Assembly: GCA_025403435.1 (NCBI GenBank)
Contig: CM046349.1
Coordinates: 21,164,004 to 21,228,003, forward strand
DNA length: 64,000 nucleotides
Source of the DNA: Artocarpus heterophyllus
Lineage: Eukaryota > Streptophyta > Magnoliopsida > Rosales > Moraceae
Direction: 5' to 3'
The first letter of the stretch is position 1. The number at the start of each line of letters is the position of its first letter. Below the pieces are notes generated by a model, which ran no database searches, was not told the origin of the DNA, and saw only the letters and a program-made list of their open reading frames with translations. Positions 25,262 to 35,254 of the stretch are shown here, in pieces. Made by a program: the position numbers and the translations under genes.

Positions 25262-25907
25262 AAATTATTAAACTAATCATCCTTGCAACCAATCCAATCT
25301 CATCATAATGCATGAAAAATTTAACCGGTGGAAAGCTTTCGACAACCAAAACCCCAAGCAATACCCCAAAGCTATATATATCACGTTTATCTGTGATCTA
25401 GAGCATCTCGTACTACTCTGGGGCTATGTATCCCATGTTTCCTACAAGGTTAGGTCTTGGGACATTCGTGTGATCACCAGGTAGTACTTTTGACCAGAAT
25501 ATGTAATTCTGGCTTCCATATTAGCATCAAGAAGGATATTTTTGGGCTTCAAATCTATAGGAATTATACTTGAGTTACGGCAGAAGCATAGATGTTTTGA
25601 CCTAGTAGCCACTCGTAAAGCTATTTTATGTCCAAATAACCAATCTTACTCCTTTTCTCCTTCGACAACCTTAGTCAACATGTCTTGTAAGCTTCCATGT
25701 TGTTTGTGAATTTGAAAACAAGGTAGGTACAGTTAGTTTAAGAAACATAAGCCATTAGAGGAACCAGATACCAAGGTCTAATTTGTTTGACAGTACTTAT
25801 ATCCAATCGAATTTGATACATTTTCTAGATCAGGATATTGCTATCTTTGTCAAATATATATAACTCAATAATACGCATGGAAGGTTGAACTATCTTCTTT
25901 ATGAGGC
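25262..25907 (-). pseudogene. SOBIR1-like LRR receptor kinase relic (kinase domain)
   Basis: Minus-strand frames follow the kinase domain of SOBIR1, the plant plasma-membrane LRR receptor kinase that partners LRR receptor-like proteins in immune signalling. In order: 'KKIVQP' (just after the ATP-binding lysine region), 'ISTVKQIR', 'GSLQDMLTKVVEGEKE', 'DLKPKNILLDANMEARI' (catalytic loop), 'GNMGYIAPE' (activation-segment end) and 'ITDKRDIYSFGVLLGVLV'. The fit to SOBIR1 wording is closer than to other LRR kinases I know. It is dead: HRD reads PID, the DFG position reads YSG, and stops and frameshifts interrupt it. It begins abruptly at the integrase break of the gypsy element and is cut at its other end by the Mutator-like element. 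The ectodomain is absent. Confidence 0.78.
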
Positions 25908-26656
25908 GACCTGCATTTTCGTCCATACAACGCTTCATAAGGTGCCATTCCAATTGTAGCCTGAAAGCTGTTGTTGTAAGCAAACTCTGCTAACGGTAAC
26001 ATTTTACACCAGCTGGTCTTAAAATCGAGAGAACAAGCCCGTAGCATATCCTCTAAAATCAAGTTCGTCCTCTCCGTTTGGCCATCTGTCTGAGGATGAA
26101 AAGCTGTACTAAAATGTAGCCTGGTTCCTATTGCAGTCTGTACACTCTTCCAAAACTTAGATGTGAACCTGCCATCACGATCTGAGATGATTGACTTGGG
26201 AATTCCATGAAGCCGTACAATTTCCTTGACATAGAGTTCCGCTAACCGTTCCATAGAGTAAGTGATCTTGATAGGAATGAAATGCACCGTCTTAGTCAGT
26301 CGATCCACAACTACCCAAATTGCATCGTAACCGTTCATAGTCCTGGGCAAACCGGTAATGAAATCCATTACTATATCCTTCCATTTCCATTCTGGTATTT
26401 GGATAGACTGTAGTTCTCCACCAGGTCTCTGGTGTTTAGCCTTTACTTGTTGACATGTCATACATTTCTTCACATACATAGCAACATCACGTTTCATTCC
26501 AAACCACCAGAAGTTACCCCTTAGATCATTATACATCTTTGTTGCACCTGGATGAATAGAGTAAGGAGTGTCATGAATTTCCGCCAAGATCTTTTCCCTT
26601 AAGTCATCAACATTGGGAACACATAAGCGGTCCTTAAGGTACAGAGTTTCTGTCAT
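25908..26656 (-). pseudogene. Ty3/gypsy integrase, truncated after the catalytic core
   Basis: This frame holds the zinc-binding HHCC module (H28, H35, C65, C68) and the D,D35E catalytic triad (D98 in 'DIVMDF', D159 in 'ISDRDGRF', E195 in 'TDGQTERTN'). All catalytic residues are present. It ends at 'YGRKCRSP' (about residue 250), where the protein should continue to the C-terminal DNA-binding part and, in chromoviruses, a chromodomain. Instead the sequence changes directly into the kinase relic. It is also out of frame with the preceding RNase H segment near 26645. Integrase would join the reverse-transcribed element into host DNA; this copy cannot. Confidence 0.92.
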
Positions 26657-26852
26657 CTGTAATACAAAACTCTTGACATTTTTCTTCTTTCATTTCTTGC
26701 TTAATCCTTACAAGACTTACATCTTCATCTTGTTTTCTCTGAATTTCATCATACATCATCGAAGCAAGAGAGAGTGTTGATAGCTGTCCTGCTATAAGTT
26801 CCAAACTAAAGTCTAGAATTTCCTTTCTTAAAGGTTGAGGCATCGCTTGCAT
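26634..26852 (-). pseudogene. Gypsy pol linker between RNase H and integrase
   Basis: This short frame ('QPLRKEILDFSLEL', 'RIKQEMKEEKCQEFCITDD') is the usual spacer between RNase H and integrase in Tekay/Del-type elements. It is separated from RNase H by an in-frame stop at about 26851. It overlaps the integrase frame by 23 bp in another phase, so one frameshift lies at the 'TDD..TLYLKD' junction. Confidence 0.8.
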
Positions 26853-27881
26853 TCACATCAACGTGGCAACTGACTTCCTACTTAAAGCATCAGCCACTCG
26901 GTTAGCTTTTCCAGGATGATAAAGGATTTCACAATCGTAATCCTTCACCAACTCTAGCCATCTTCGTTGTCTCATGTTCAGGTTTCTTTGCGTGAAGAAG
27001 TACTTTAGACTTTGATGATCAGTAAAGATCTTACATTGGACCCCATATAAATAATGCCTCCATATCTTCAATGCAAAAACAACTACTGCTAACTCGAGGT
27101 CATGAGTAGGATAGTTATTTTTGTAATCCTTCAGTTGTCTTGACGCATAAGCAATCACCCTTTCATTTTGCATTAGTACAGCTCCGAGGCCCATCTTAGA
27201 TGCATCACTATAAATTACAAATCCATCATTTCCTTCAGGAATAGCCAATACTGGAGCCGTCGTTAGCCTCTTCTTCAGTTCTTGAAAACTCTTTTCACAT
27301 GCATCTGTCCATTCATAATTCTTTCTCTTGCGAGTCAGATTTGTAAGTGGAGCTGCTATCTTGGACAAGTCTTCTACAAATCTCCGATAATATCCTGCTA
27401 AACCCAAGAAGCTCCTTATTTCACTTGCATTCGTTGGTTGCTTCCAGTTGAGAACAGCTTCTACTTTGGCAGGGTCAACCATAATCCCTTCCTTTGAAAT
27501 AACATGCCCCAAGAAAGACACTTTATCAAGCCAAAACTCGCATTTGGAGAACTTTGCATATAGCTGGTGTCTTCTTAAAGTCTCCAGCACAATCCTTAAA
27601 TGCTCCTCATGTTCTTCTTGATTCTTAGAATAGACAAGAATATCATCGATAAATACAACAACAAATTTATCGAGGAAATCCTTGAATACTCGGTTCATCA
27701 AATCCATAAAGGCAGCCGATGCATTTGTCAGACCGAAAGGCATAACCACAAATTCATGGTGTCCATACCTCGACCTGAAAGCGGTCTTGGAGATATCTCC
27801 TTTTTTAATCTTTAACTGATGATATCCTGATCGTAGATCAATCTTTGAAAACACAGATGCACCCTTAAGCTGATCAAACAA
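26853..27881 (-). pseudogene. Ty3/gypsy reverse transcriptase (core) and RNase H
   Basis: The reverse transcriptase core carries '[10 protein letters not shown]' (first catalytic aspartate), '[20 protein letters not shown]' and the active site FIDD at residues 77-80, then the thumb '[20 protein letters not shown]'. RNase H follows with '[14 protein letters not shown]', '[15 protein letters not shown]' and '[11 protein letters not shown]', which supply its acidic residues, and ends at '[13 protein letters not shown]'. Wording and order fit the Tekay/Del chromovirus group. It is separated from the upstream RT part only by a single stop codon where 'YPLPRIDDLFDQ' would be expected (it reads 'YPLS*INDLFDQ'). 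The enzyme copies element RNA into DNA in virus-like particles. Confidence 0.93.
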
Positions 27882-27890
27882 ATCATTGAT

Positions 27891-28940
27891 TCATGACAGC
27901 GGATACTTGTTCTTGATTGTCACCTTGTTCAACTCTCTATAGTCAATGCAGAGTCTCATAGTGCCATCCTTCTTCTTTACAAACAAGACTGGAGCTCCCC
28001 ATGGTGAGTGACTTGGCCTGATGAAGCCTTTATCAAGTAGCTCCTTTAATTGCGTGTGAAGCTCCTTTAACTTTGTCGGGGCCATTCTGTAAGGCGCTTT
28101 TGAGATCAGATCGGTGCCAGGAGCTAGCTCAATCTCGAATTCAACTTCTCTTTTTGGTGGTAGACTTGTCAGATCATCAGGAAACATATCTGCATATTCA
28201 TGCACTATAGGTACATCATCAATTCTTATTTTTTCTTCTTGGCTTTTGTCTACAATGTTCGTCAGATAACCCATGCAACTACTTGCTAATAACTTCCTTG
28301 CTTTCATTGCAGAGAAGAACATGTGGGGTTTTTTTCTGGACTCGCCAACATAAATGAACTTCTGATCACTTTCTGGATGGAAGATCACCTTTCGTTTTCG
28401 GCGTTCTATAGATGTATTGTACTTGCTCAGGAAATCCATCTTAAGAATCATATCATAGTCATGCATGTCGATCACAATGAGGTCGACGAATAGCTCCCTA
28501 TCAAAAATCCATAGGGGTACTGTACGCAAACAATGCGTAGATAATATCACTTCCCTGGAGGGTAGTGTCGTAGTGAATCCCTGTCTCATAGGCTCTAAAC
28601 GAACCTCTAACTTCTTAGCATATGACATAGATACAAAAGAATATGTGGCACCAGTATCAAAAAGGACATAAGCATCATTAAATAAACTTGTTATCTGACC
28701 TGTGACCACATTGGAGGCTTCAACAGCCACTTGTTCCTTCGTCATAGCATAGATTTGGGCATTCGTCGGTGGGGCTTCAATTCTCCCTTGACCAGTAAGT
28801 GGCCCTTTAAGGGAGGCTTGCATCTGATGAAGCTGGGCTTGAGGAGGAGCTCTCTGCGGGGCATTGGCATTCATCAGCTTGGGGCGGTTCTTTACAAAGT
28901 GGTCTTCACGCCCACAGATGAAACATTGGTTTGTTCCCAA
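27891..28940 (-). pseudogene. Gypsy zinc knuckle, protease and start of RT
   Basis: The frame opens in the Gag zinc knuckle ('[14 protein letters not shown]', where the last cysteine is arginine). It passes the aspartic protease ('[16 protein letters not shown]', catalytic D-T-G intact, with '[14 protein letters not shown]' downstream) and enters RT ('[16 protein letters not shown]', '[20 protein letters not shown]', '[20 protein letters not shown]'). A stop at 27888-27890 ends it within RT. Protease would cut the Gag-Pol polyprotein. Apart from the knuckle cysteine and the terminal stop, this 1-kb stretch is remarkably open, so the copy is not very old. Confidence 0.92.
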
Positions 28941-29947
28941 ATGACACTCCCCTGGATGCTTCTTTCCACATTTGGTACATGGTTGAAACCGCCTGTTATT
29001 GATATTGTGCTGACCATCATTGTGCCTCTTGTTGTCTTGGCCCTGCTGGTTTTGAGGATTGCCCTTCCTCTTGTTATTCCTCCAGTTCTGGTTGCTGTTG
29101 TTGCTGCTATTGTTGTTGTTGTTGTTCCTGTGTGGAGGGTGGTTCTGATTGTTTGCATTATTGGCTTGTTGGCCGACTAAGGCTGGTTCCTTCTTAGTTT
29201 AGACAGATGGAACTCCACACGTTGGGCTCTCATAACAACCCGTTCTTGAGTCCTGGGTGGACTTGCCCCATCCACAATAGCAGCAATTTCTGGTCTAAGG
29301 GCTCTGATCAGTCTTCTGACCCTTTCACTTTCATCCATAACCATTCCTGGGCATAAACGAGCAAGCTGGTCAAACTTCGTCACAACATCTGTGACTGACA
29401 TATCCCCCTGGCGTAGGTTCTCAAACACCTCAAAATGTTTCCTTGTAACGTTCATGTGGAAAAACTTCGTGTTGAACTCATGCACGAAGTTAGCCCATGT
29501 CATTTCATCAACATTCCTGCTTATTTCAATGCCATCCCACCAAATTCTGGCCTCCATGGTGAGATAGTACGATGCACAGAGAACCTTCTCGTTGTCTGTG
29601 AAATCCATGAGTCTTAAGGTGGCTTCAATTGTCTTTAACCATCCCTGTGCGACTAACGGGTCCTTAGAACCCTCAAAATCTGCTGGCTTAACTCTCTTCC
29701 ATCTGACTAGAAGAGGTTCCTGATATGTCGCTCTTGGTTCAGTAGCAGGTGCTGGGACTTCATTGACTGGTGGCTACGGTGGAGGAGGAGGCTCATCATT
29801 GCCTCGACGATCGTCATTCTGGCCGTTGGCCCTTAATGCAACAATTTCCTTTCTTTGGTCCTCAAGTTGTCTCTGCAACTTAACAATCATTGTCATGACT
29901 CTTTCGTTGGTCTGGGTGTGAGTCTGCATTCTTCTATGACCATCCAT
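28880..29947 (-). pseudogene. Ty3/gypsy gag (capsid and nucleocapsid)
   Basis: The best start is the minus-strand ATG at 29947, giving 'MDGHRRMQTHTQTNERV' and an N-terminal 'LQRQLEDQRKEIVAL' coiled coil. A proline run is then broken by a stop at 29774-29776. The retrotransposon Gag core follows ('WLKTIEATLRLMDFTDNEKV', 'AWWDG'-type text as 'ARIWWDGIEI', 'EFNTKFF', 'FENLRQGDMSVTDVVTKFDQ', to about 29180). A frameshift near 29190 leads into an asparagine-rich tract (AAC repeats, about 29090-29135) and two zinc-knuckle-like motifs ('[13 protein letters not shown]' and the defective knuckle at 28880-28930). Gag would package element RNA. Confidence 0.9.
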
Positions 29948-30144
29948 TGTTAATTTCCTAAAAGAATTAGGAACTTAGAAATAATCTTTTAAAATGAGAT
30001 AGGTTTTCACTACTAGATCATTAATCGTTAAACATCTAAACCTTAATCTTATCATCATACTTGCATCAAAACATCTATCTTTATAACATACTTACTTGGA
30101 CAACTTGGATTGACGTGTGGCGATATGAATTGTAATCAGAAATT

Positions 30145-30157
30145 GGCTCTGATACCA
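30145..30157 (-). other. Primer binding site, initiator tRNA-Met
   Basis: On the minus strand, five bases after the LTR end, the sequence is TGGTATCAGAGCC. It is complementary to the 3' end of plant initiator tRNA-Met and would prime minus-strand DNA synthesis. It fixes the element's orientation and the inner edge of the 5' LTR. Confidence 0.93.
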
Positions 30158-30493
30158 AAGCCTGTAACGCCCCCCTTACGGATGTCACAGATGTCGTTAC
30201 ATTCATACATTCATACTTGTTTAAACTTTAAACATAAACATAATTACAAAACTTATACGATACATTTAATTGTAAACATAGTTAAACATACATAACCAGG
30301 ATCCATTCATACATTTTTTTTTACAACAACATTGTTTAACTTATTCTATACCATAATTAATTTAATTATACTTTAAATTGATCATAAACTTGTCTTAATA
30401 GAATAGATATACCAAGTTGTAAAATTATAATTTATAAAATATCACATCATATCTAATTAATCATCACCTTATATAAAAATTACTCACTCCCAC

Positions 30494-30690
30494 AGTTCGG
30501 CAGGCCGAACTTGGGACTTCGGCAGCCAGACATGATCGGCAGGCCGGAGTTCCTCAACCGACAGACTAACAGAGGCTTTGCAAATTAGGCTTAAAAACTC
30601 ATCATTGTTCGACAGGACGAAAATATGATCAACAGACCGCACTTTCAAACATCGACAGGCCGACCAAGGATGTTCGGCAGGACGACCGAG
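30494..30690. repeat. Palindromic GGCAGGCCGAAC motif cluster (LTR left part)
   Basis: AGTTCGGC-AG-GCCGAACT at 30494-30511 is a perfect 8-bp inverted repeat with a 2-bp spacer. Variants follow at about 30535 ('atcggcaggccgga'), 30653 ('atcgacaggccgac') and 30674 ('gttcggcaggacga'). Spacing is irregular. The same motif recurs in copia LTRs of this window. Confidence 0.75.
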
Positions 30691-32539
30691 CCAAAAATCC
30701 TTGAGAAAACTTAATTTTTTAAAACAAAACCAACTTTTCATAAAAATGTAGAAGATCAAAATTCTTTAAAATGATTAAATAGAATATTAAACCATAGTTC
30801 AAATATTCTTAAAACTTAACATAAAAATATGTTCAAAATATAAAACTTGATTTAAAACATAAAAACATTCTTCTTGGCGTTCTTCCGGTTACAATTCATC
30901 ATGCTTAATGCTCACACGCCTTCCCATGTCCTCTGCCTAGTCTATGATTTTCTTACCCTTATCTGCAACATGACATAAACTTGAATAAGCTAATGCTTAG
31001 TAAGTACATACAATTCTCACAACTTAAAAACATTTCATATTCATCATCATCTTCATAATCATATCATAAAAGTGCCTTAAGCACAATTTCATAGAAACAT
31101 ATCTTTCATTACATTGACCATATTAAAATCATCATGAATATCATTGTAAACAAATCATCAAACCTTGTAAAACATGTTATGTTGCAGGTGAAAATGTACT
31201 TACCTTAAAGCTAGCTTACTTAACCTTAATATGCTTTGGTGATGACGCCGCGGTCTCGATGTGCTCGTTCCTTTGAGTGTTCATGCCATTTATCCATTTA
31301 AAAATACAATAAAATTAATATTTATCATAAAACATCCATTCATATACCATCACATATACATTCATCTCATATTACAAACATAATTCATAACATGCATCCT
31401 TAAGTATAATCATCAAAACATCTCATAAATTACAAACATGAAAATCTTTTGAAAACGTTTTCTAATAATTTAAAATACATATATTTTAATTTTAAAATTC
31501 ATACTAACATCTTATTATCATGCATTTCAATATCATAGAATTATTTTATCATCAATAAAAAAAAATCATTTAAACATATAAAACATTTCATAAAACGAAA
31601 ATCCAAAAATAACATTGTTAAAACAGTTTTCTTGACCTAACTTCATAGAAATTTCATAACATAAAATACATTCATCAAAACATCACCAAACCTTGCAGTC
31701 TATAACATAACATATACATGAACATTCTTACCAAATTTCATGAAAAACATCATTCATTTACCCCTTGGATAAAAATTACTTTTTCATGCATCATATCCAA
31801 ACAACAATATTTTACTGTGAAGGGTAGAGAATAGAAAATTCATAATTTTTCATAGAAACTTCAAAATGACTTGAAACTTGGAGAAACATCACATAATACA
31901 TGCATGCATAACATATTAAAAATTCAAAACAAAATACAATACCTAGAGAAAGATATTGCAGACGAATTGAGGAGGAGGAGAGATACTTTTCAAAATTACC
32001 GAAAAAATTGAGTTCTTACCTTGAAAATTTCTTCTCAAAATCCTTGAATTCAACCAACAAAATATAACTTTTTCTTTCAATATTTGTAGATAATTTATTT
32101 TTGAGAGAAAGAAGGATAGAATTCGTGGAGAAGAGAAGAAGAAGAGATGAGAAAAGAAAACATCTTAGAATGAGAAAGAGAATACGTGAGAAGAAGAAGG
32201 AGAGATAGAGAAAAAGAACGTTAAAAAAATTTTAACGTAATCAGCATAACGTAAAAATTTCAATGCCCTCAATTAAGTCAGAATTTTCTGACTCATCTAG
32301 ACTAAAACTGAGGCAAATGCGTGGAGAATGGAGAGAGAAGAGGGAAAGTCAAATCCATTAGTCACACTTACCATATCTTGCCTTCTTAAAATAGGAAATC
32401 ATTTAAAATCATACCAATCGTTACGAAGTCAAACCTTTCATTTCCTTCATGATAAAAATTATTCCATTATTATGCCAATTAATCATAATAAATCACTCAT
32501 TTAACGTAATCATCTCAGCCATAAATTTGGAGAGATTTC

Positions 32540-32700
32540 TGCTGACTGCTCGTCAGCTATGTTCAGCCTGCCGATTAACCACTTCGGTCTATCGGTTCCA
32601 CCAAGTTCGGCCTGCCAATGGTTTCCATCGGCCTGCCGATCTTTAGCAGACTTTTCAGCCTGCCGATCTTGAAAGTTCAGCCTGCCGAACTTTCTTTGAA
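32540..32700. repeat. Palindromic motif cluster (LTR right part)
   Basis: Variants of TTCGGCCTGCCGAAC occur at about 32562, 32583, 32607, 32628, 32657 and 32678, spaced roughly 20-30 bp. Each pairs a CGGC/GCCG inverted core with A/T-rich arms. On the LTR sense (minus) strand they read as GGCAGGC.GAA. Confidence 0.75.
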
Positions 32701-32940
32701 TACCATACATTAGTACATTAAAACATCATTGCATCATAATTAAGCATACATTAAATTAACATGAACACTTAAGCACAACGATTCCATGCGATTGTCACCT
32801 GTCATAGAACTTGACAAAAAAAGTTAGTAACATTAAAATCATAAATCATAACATTTAACATAAATTATTAATAAAATTTTCTTAACATCGTTACTAACTT
32901 AACGTGATCCGTTACATAAAATTAGGTGGGTGTTACAAGC

Positions 32941-33250
32941 CAAGCCTAGCCTATCCTAGTACATTGTATTCTACGTTCTCCAACAGTGCATCCATCATGG
33001 CTACAAAATTCCCAAAATATTTATCTAGCAAAGACCCTGCAAAGTAATTGTCAGAAAGATCCATGTTTCTCGGCTTTTGAAAGGAAGATTTTACCTTGCA
33101 ATCGTGGAGAAGACCATAAAATCTATTAGATCTCAAGATAAGAACTTATAGGGTTAAAAAAGATTATGACCATTAAGAGAATAGTCTATACATTTTGTTG
33201 TTGCCAACGCCTAGGACTTCCAATCTTAGGAAATCAACTAACATTGGGGG
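32941..33250 (-). pseudogene. LRR receptor-like protein relic, copy A, C-terminal part
   Basis: The minus-strand frame gives 'MRSNRFYGLLHDCKVKSSFQ' then 'NMDLSDNYFAGSLLDKYFGN'. This is the late-LRR wording of plant receptor-like proteins of the Cf/RLP type, which sense apoplastic ligands at the plasma membrane. Stops and a cut by the hAT element at 33251 make it a relic. The C-terminal membrane segment is not seen. Copy B at 36205-37160 is its tandem duplicate and lacks the insertion. Confidence 0.8.
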
Positions 33251-35246
33251 TAGGGCTGTTCGTCAAAACTGTCAAATCGCTTAAACCAGTTGCCTCACCC
33301 TTACCCTATCCAGTGAAACGGGCCCACATCATCACCCACCCATTTTGGGCAGGTTTTCTACATGCCTGTCTTCTTTACTGGGTGGGGACGGTTTTGAATT
33401 TTTTAGTAGCAGGTAAAACCACCCATCTGCTATTTTAATATATAATAAATATTTATATTTTTCTTTTTATAATTATTTGACTTTCTTAAGGGTGATTATT
33501 ATGATTCATTGTTATTGTTATATACAATCATATAGAATTGAAAAATTGGTACTGACTTTCCAGTTTTCTTATTAACTAATTTCAAATTTCAAATTTTATC
33601 TTCCTTCCTTGTAAATTAAAAAAAAAAAATCAAACTCTATCTCTGACTCTTGATTCTCTAACCTCTCACTTGATCACCTTTCTAAACAATTGAAAATATT
33701 TGACTCCAAATCTCTAACTCTTAAGCGCCTGTTGCAATGCTTAGTGACACACCATAGGCAGCCATCATCCTCTACTACAGTCAGCATTCTTGGCTTGTCA
33801 CTTGTTGACTGTATGATAATATTTTCTCTCTATTCTTAAAAAAAATTAAACTTCATATTACGAATTGTTGGTAATTTTATTTTTGTCTTTGTTCATTCTT
33901 TAGATAAAAAATAAAGAATGTAAAATGATTTGAATAGTGTTTGGCAAGTATTGTTAGAACCAACTTAGTTATCAAGTAGTGTAAAACTCTCACACTACAG
34001 TAAAAAGCAAAAAGTTATTATAGTATAAAGCTCTCACAGCTATAGTATTTTGAATAAAAAAGTTGGTTCCAACCATGCTTACCATACACCCTATTAGAAA
34101 ATTTTTGCTTATATATATATATATATATATATATCGTGTGTTCATGTTGGATAGAAAAATGATTAAATTTTTCTTTTTGCTTAAAGATTGTGTATATTAC
34201 ATATTATAAAATTACTTAAATTCTGTATTCCTGTTTAAAGTATTTCTTATATCAAGTTACGGTTTTGGGATAGATGAGTTATGATGATTTTGATATATGT
34301 ATATATAAGAGTATTTGCTTTCAACATTGAGACACCTATTCCTGGTATTAAGGAAAACAAAAATAACGAGGAGAAAAAAGGGGTTAAAAGAAAAGGTGGA
34401 GTGCAATCAGAAGTTTGGGATAACTTTACTATGACTAAGGTTGGTGATCCTAACGATACTAAGGTGTCATGCGATCATTGAGGGCAAATTTATGCTGCCA
34501 ACATAAGAAGTATGGAACTAGTAGCTTGAGGTATCATCTTATTAATATATGTCCGAAAAATAATCTGCTCAAGGTAGAAGACAAGAAGTGAAAGATAATC
34601 TCGGGTTTAAGAAGGTGAAGTAAATTATTAATTTAACTTGTTTATATTCCTTTAAATTATTGTATAACAGATTAATGTGTTTTTAAGTTTCTTAACATGA
34701 ATTTACTTGTTTATTCTGTAGAGATATCACCCACTTCAATAAATGCAAATGTTATGGCACCTCCTCTTTATTGTAAAGCTTGTTAGGAAAAACGTTATAT
34801 GAGTTTAAATTTATTTCTTTAGAACCTTGACTATTTTGGAGATGGATTTTCTTTTAAGAATGGTTTTTTATGGATTTTTTCTTTCTTTTTTTCCTCTTAT
34901 GTTGCCATTTTAGACTAATATAGTTTTTGAGACTTATTATTATATTCTCATTTCATCATGAGTTTTATTTTAATGTCTTCATTCTATTTTGTCCTTCCAA
35001 GACCAACATTGTGAAAGTTTTACCTATAGAATAAATTCTAAAATTGTTACAAAACTAATAGAGAAAGAAAAAAGAGAAAAAGGGCTAAAACCGTTTTACC
35101 CATCTGCTAAACTACCCACTCCCACCCGCTTCAAACCCACCCAACCCACTGCACTATTGGGCTGTTATAGGTTGAAATTTTAGAAAATTTCTTCTCACTC
35201 AAACCGCCCGTCACACACCCGTTGAACTCGCGCATGAACGGTCCTA
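33251..35246 (+). mobile_element. hAT-type DNA transposon (1,996 bp), internally deleted
   Basis: The left end TAGGGCTGTTCGTC and the right end on the other strand TAGGACCGTTCATG are short imperfect inverted repeats, as in hAT elements. The flanking 8-mers ATTGGGGG (33243-33250) and GTTGAGGG (35247-35254) match at 6 of 8 positions, a diverged 8-bp TSD. Copy B of the host LRR relic shows the uninterrupted site. Only the BED zinc-finger start of a transposase remains inside (listed separately); the catalytic and dimerisation domains are gone. Confidence 0.85.
34281..34590 (+). pseudogene. hAT transposase N-terminus with BED zinc finger
   Basis: The plus-strand frame contains 'SEVWDNFTMTKVGDPNDTKV', the aromatic start of a BED zinc finger. 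It is followed by 'SCDH', and then, after a stop and a 1-bp frameshift, by 'KKYGTSSLRYHLINICPK', which carries the histidine and cysteine end of the finger. BED fingers bind DNA at transposon ends in hAT transposases. The rest of the protein is missing, and the next 600 bp to the right end are non-coding. Confidence 0.78.
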
Positions 35247-35254
35247 GTTGAGGG

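Larger units (their letters stand above)
25908..32937 (-). mobile_element. 3'-truncated Ty3/gypsy (Tekay/Del-like) retrotransposon
   Basis: The order on the minus strand is 5' LTR, initiator-Met PBS, gag, protease, RT, RNase H, integrase. It is then broken at about 25908. The integrase C-terminus, chromodomain region, polypurine tract and 3' LTR are absent. Its 5' LTR lies against an 'agccaagcctagcc' sequence that borders the LRR relic. Few lesions separate the pol domains (two in-frame stops and one frameshift after the protease). Confidence 0.9.
30163..32937 (-). mobile_element. 5' LTR of the Tekay/Del-type gypsy element (2,775 bp)
   Basis: On the minus strand it starts TGTAACACCCACC (32937) and ends GGGGCGTTACA (30163), followed by the PBS and gag. 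The length suits Tekay/Del-type elements. Two clusters of GC-rich palindromic motifs ('GTTCGGCAGGCCGAAC' and variants) lie at about 30490-30690 and 32540-32700 in an otherwise AT-rich LTR. The 3' LTR is missing because the element is broken inside integrase, so neither a TSD nor an LTR-divergence age can be read. Confidence 0.9.

Noticed and set aside
28465..29180. Plus-strand frames opposite the gypsy gag and protease
   Set aside because: They are shadows of the well-supported minus-strand gag-pol; their hydrophobic valine-rich composition is the complement of the Asn-rich tract.
30145..30157. Possible tRNA-Met gene fragment
   Set aside because: Only the 13 bases complementary to the tRNA 3' end are present, next to an LTR end; it is a primer binding site.
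34111..34134. (AT)n run as a possible regulatory or matrix-attachment site
   Set aside because: Simple AT repeat inside the hAT element, common in such DNA; nothing else supports a function.
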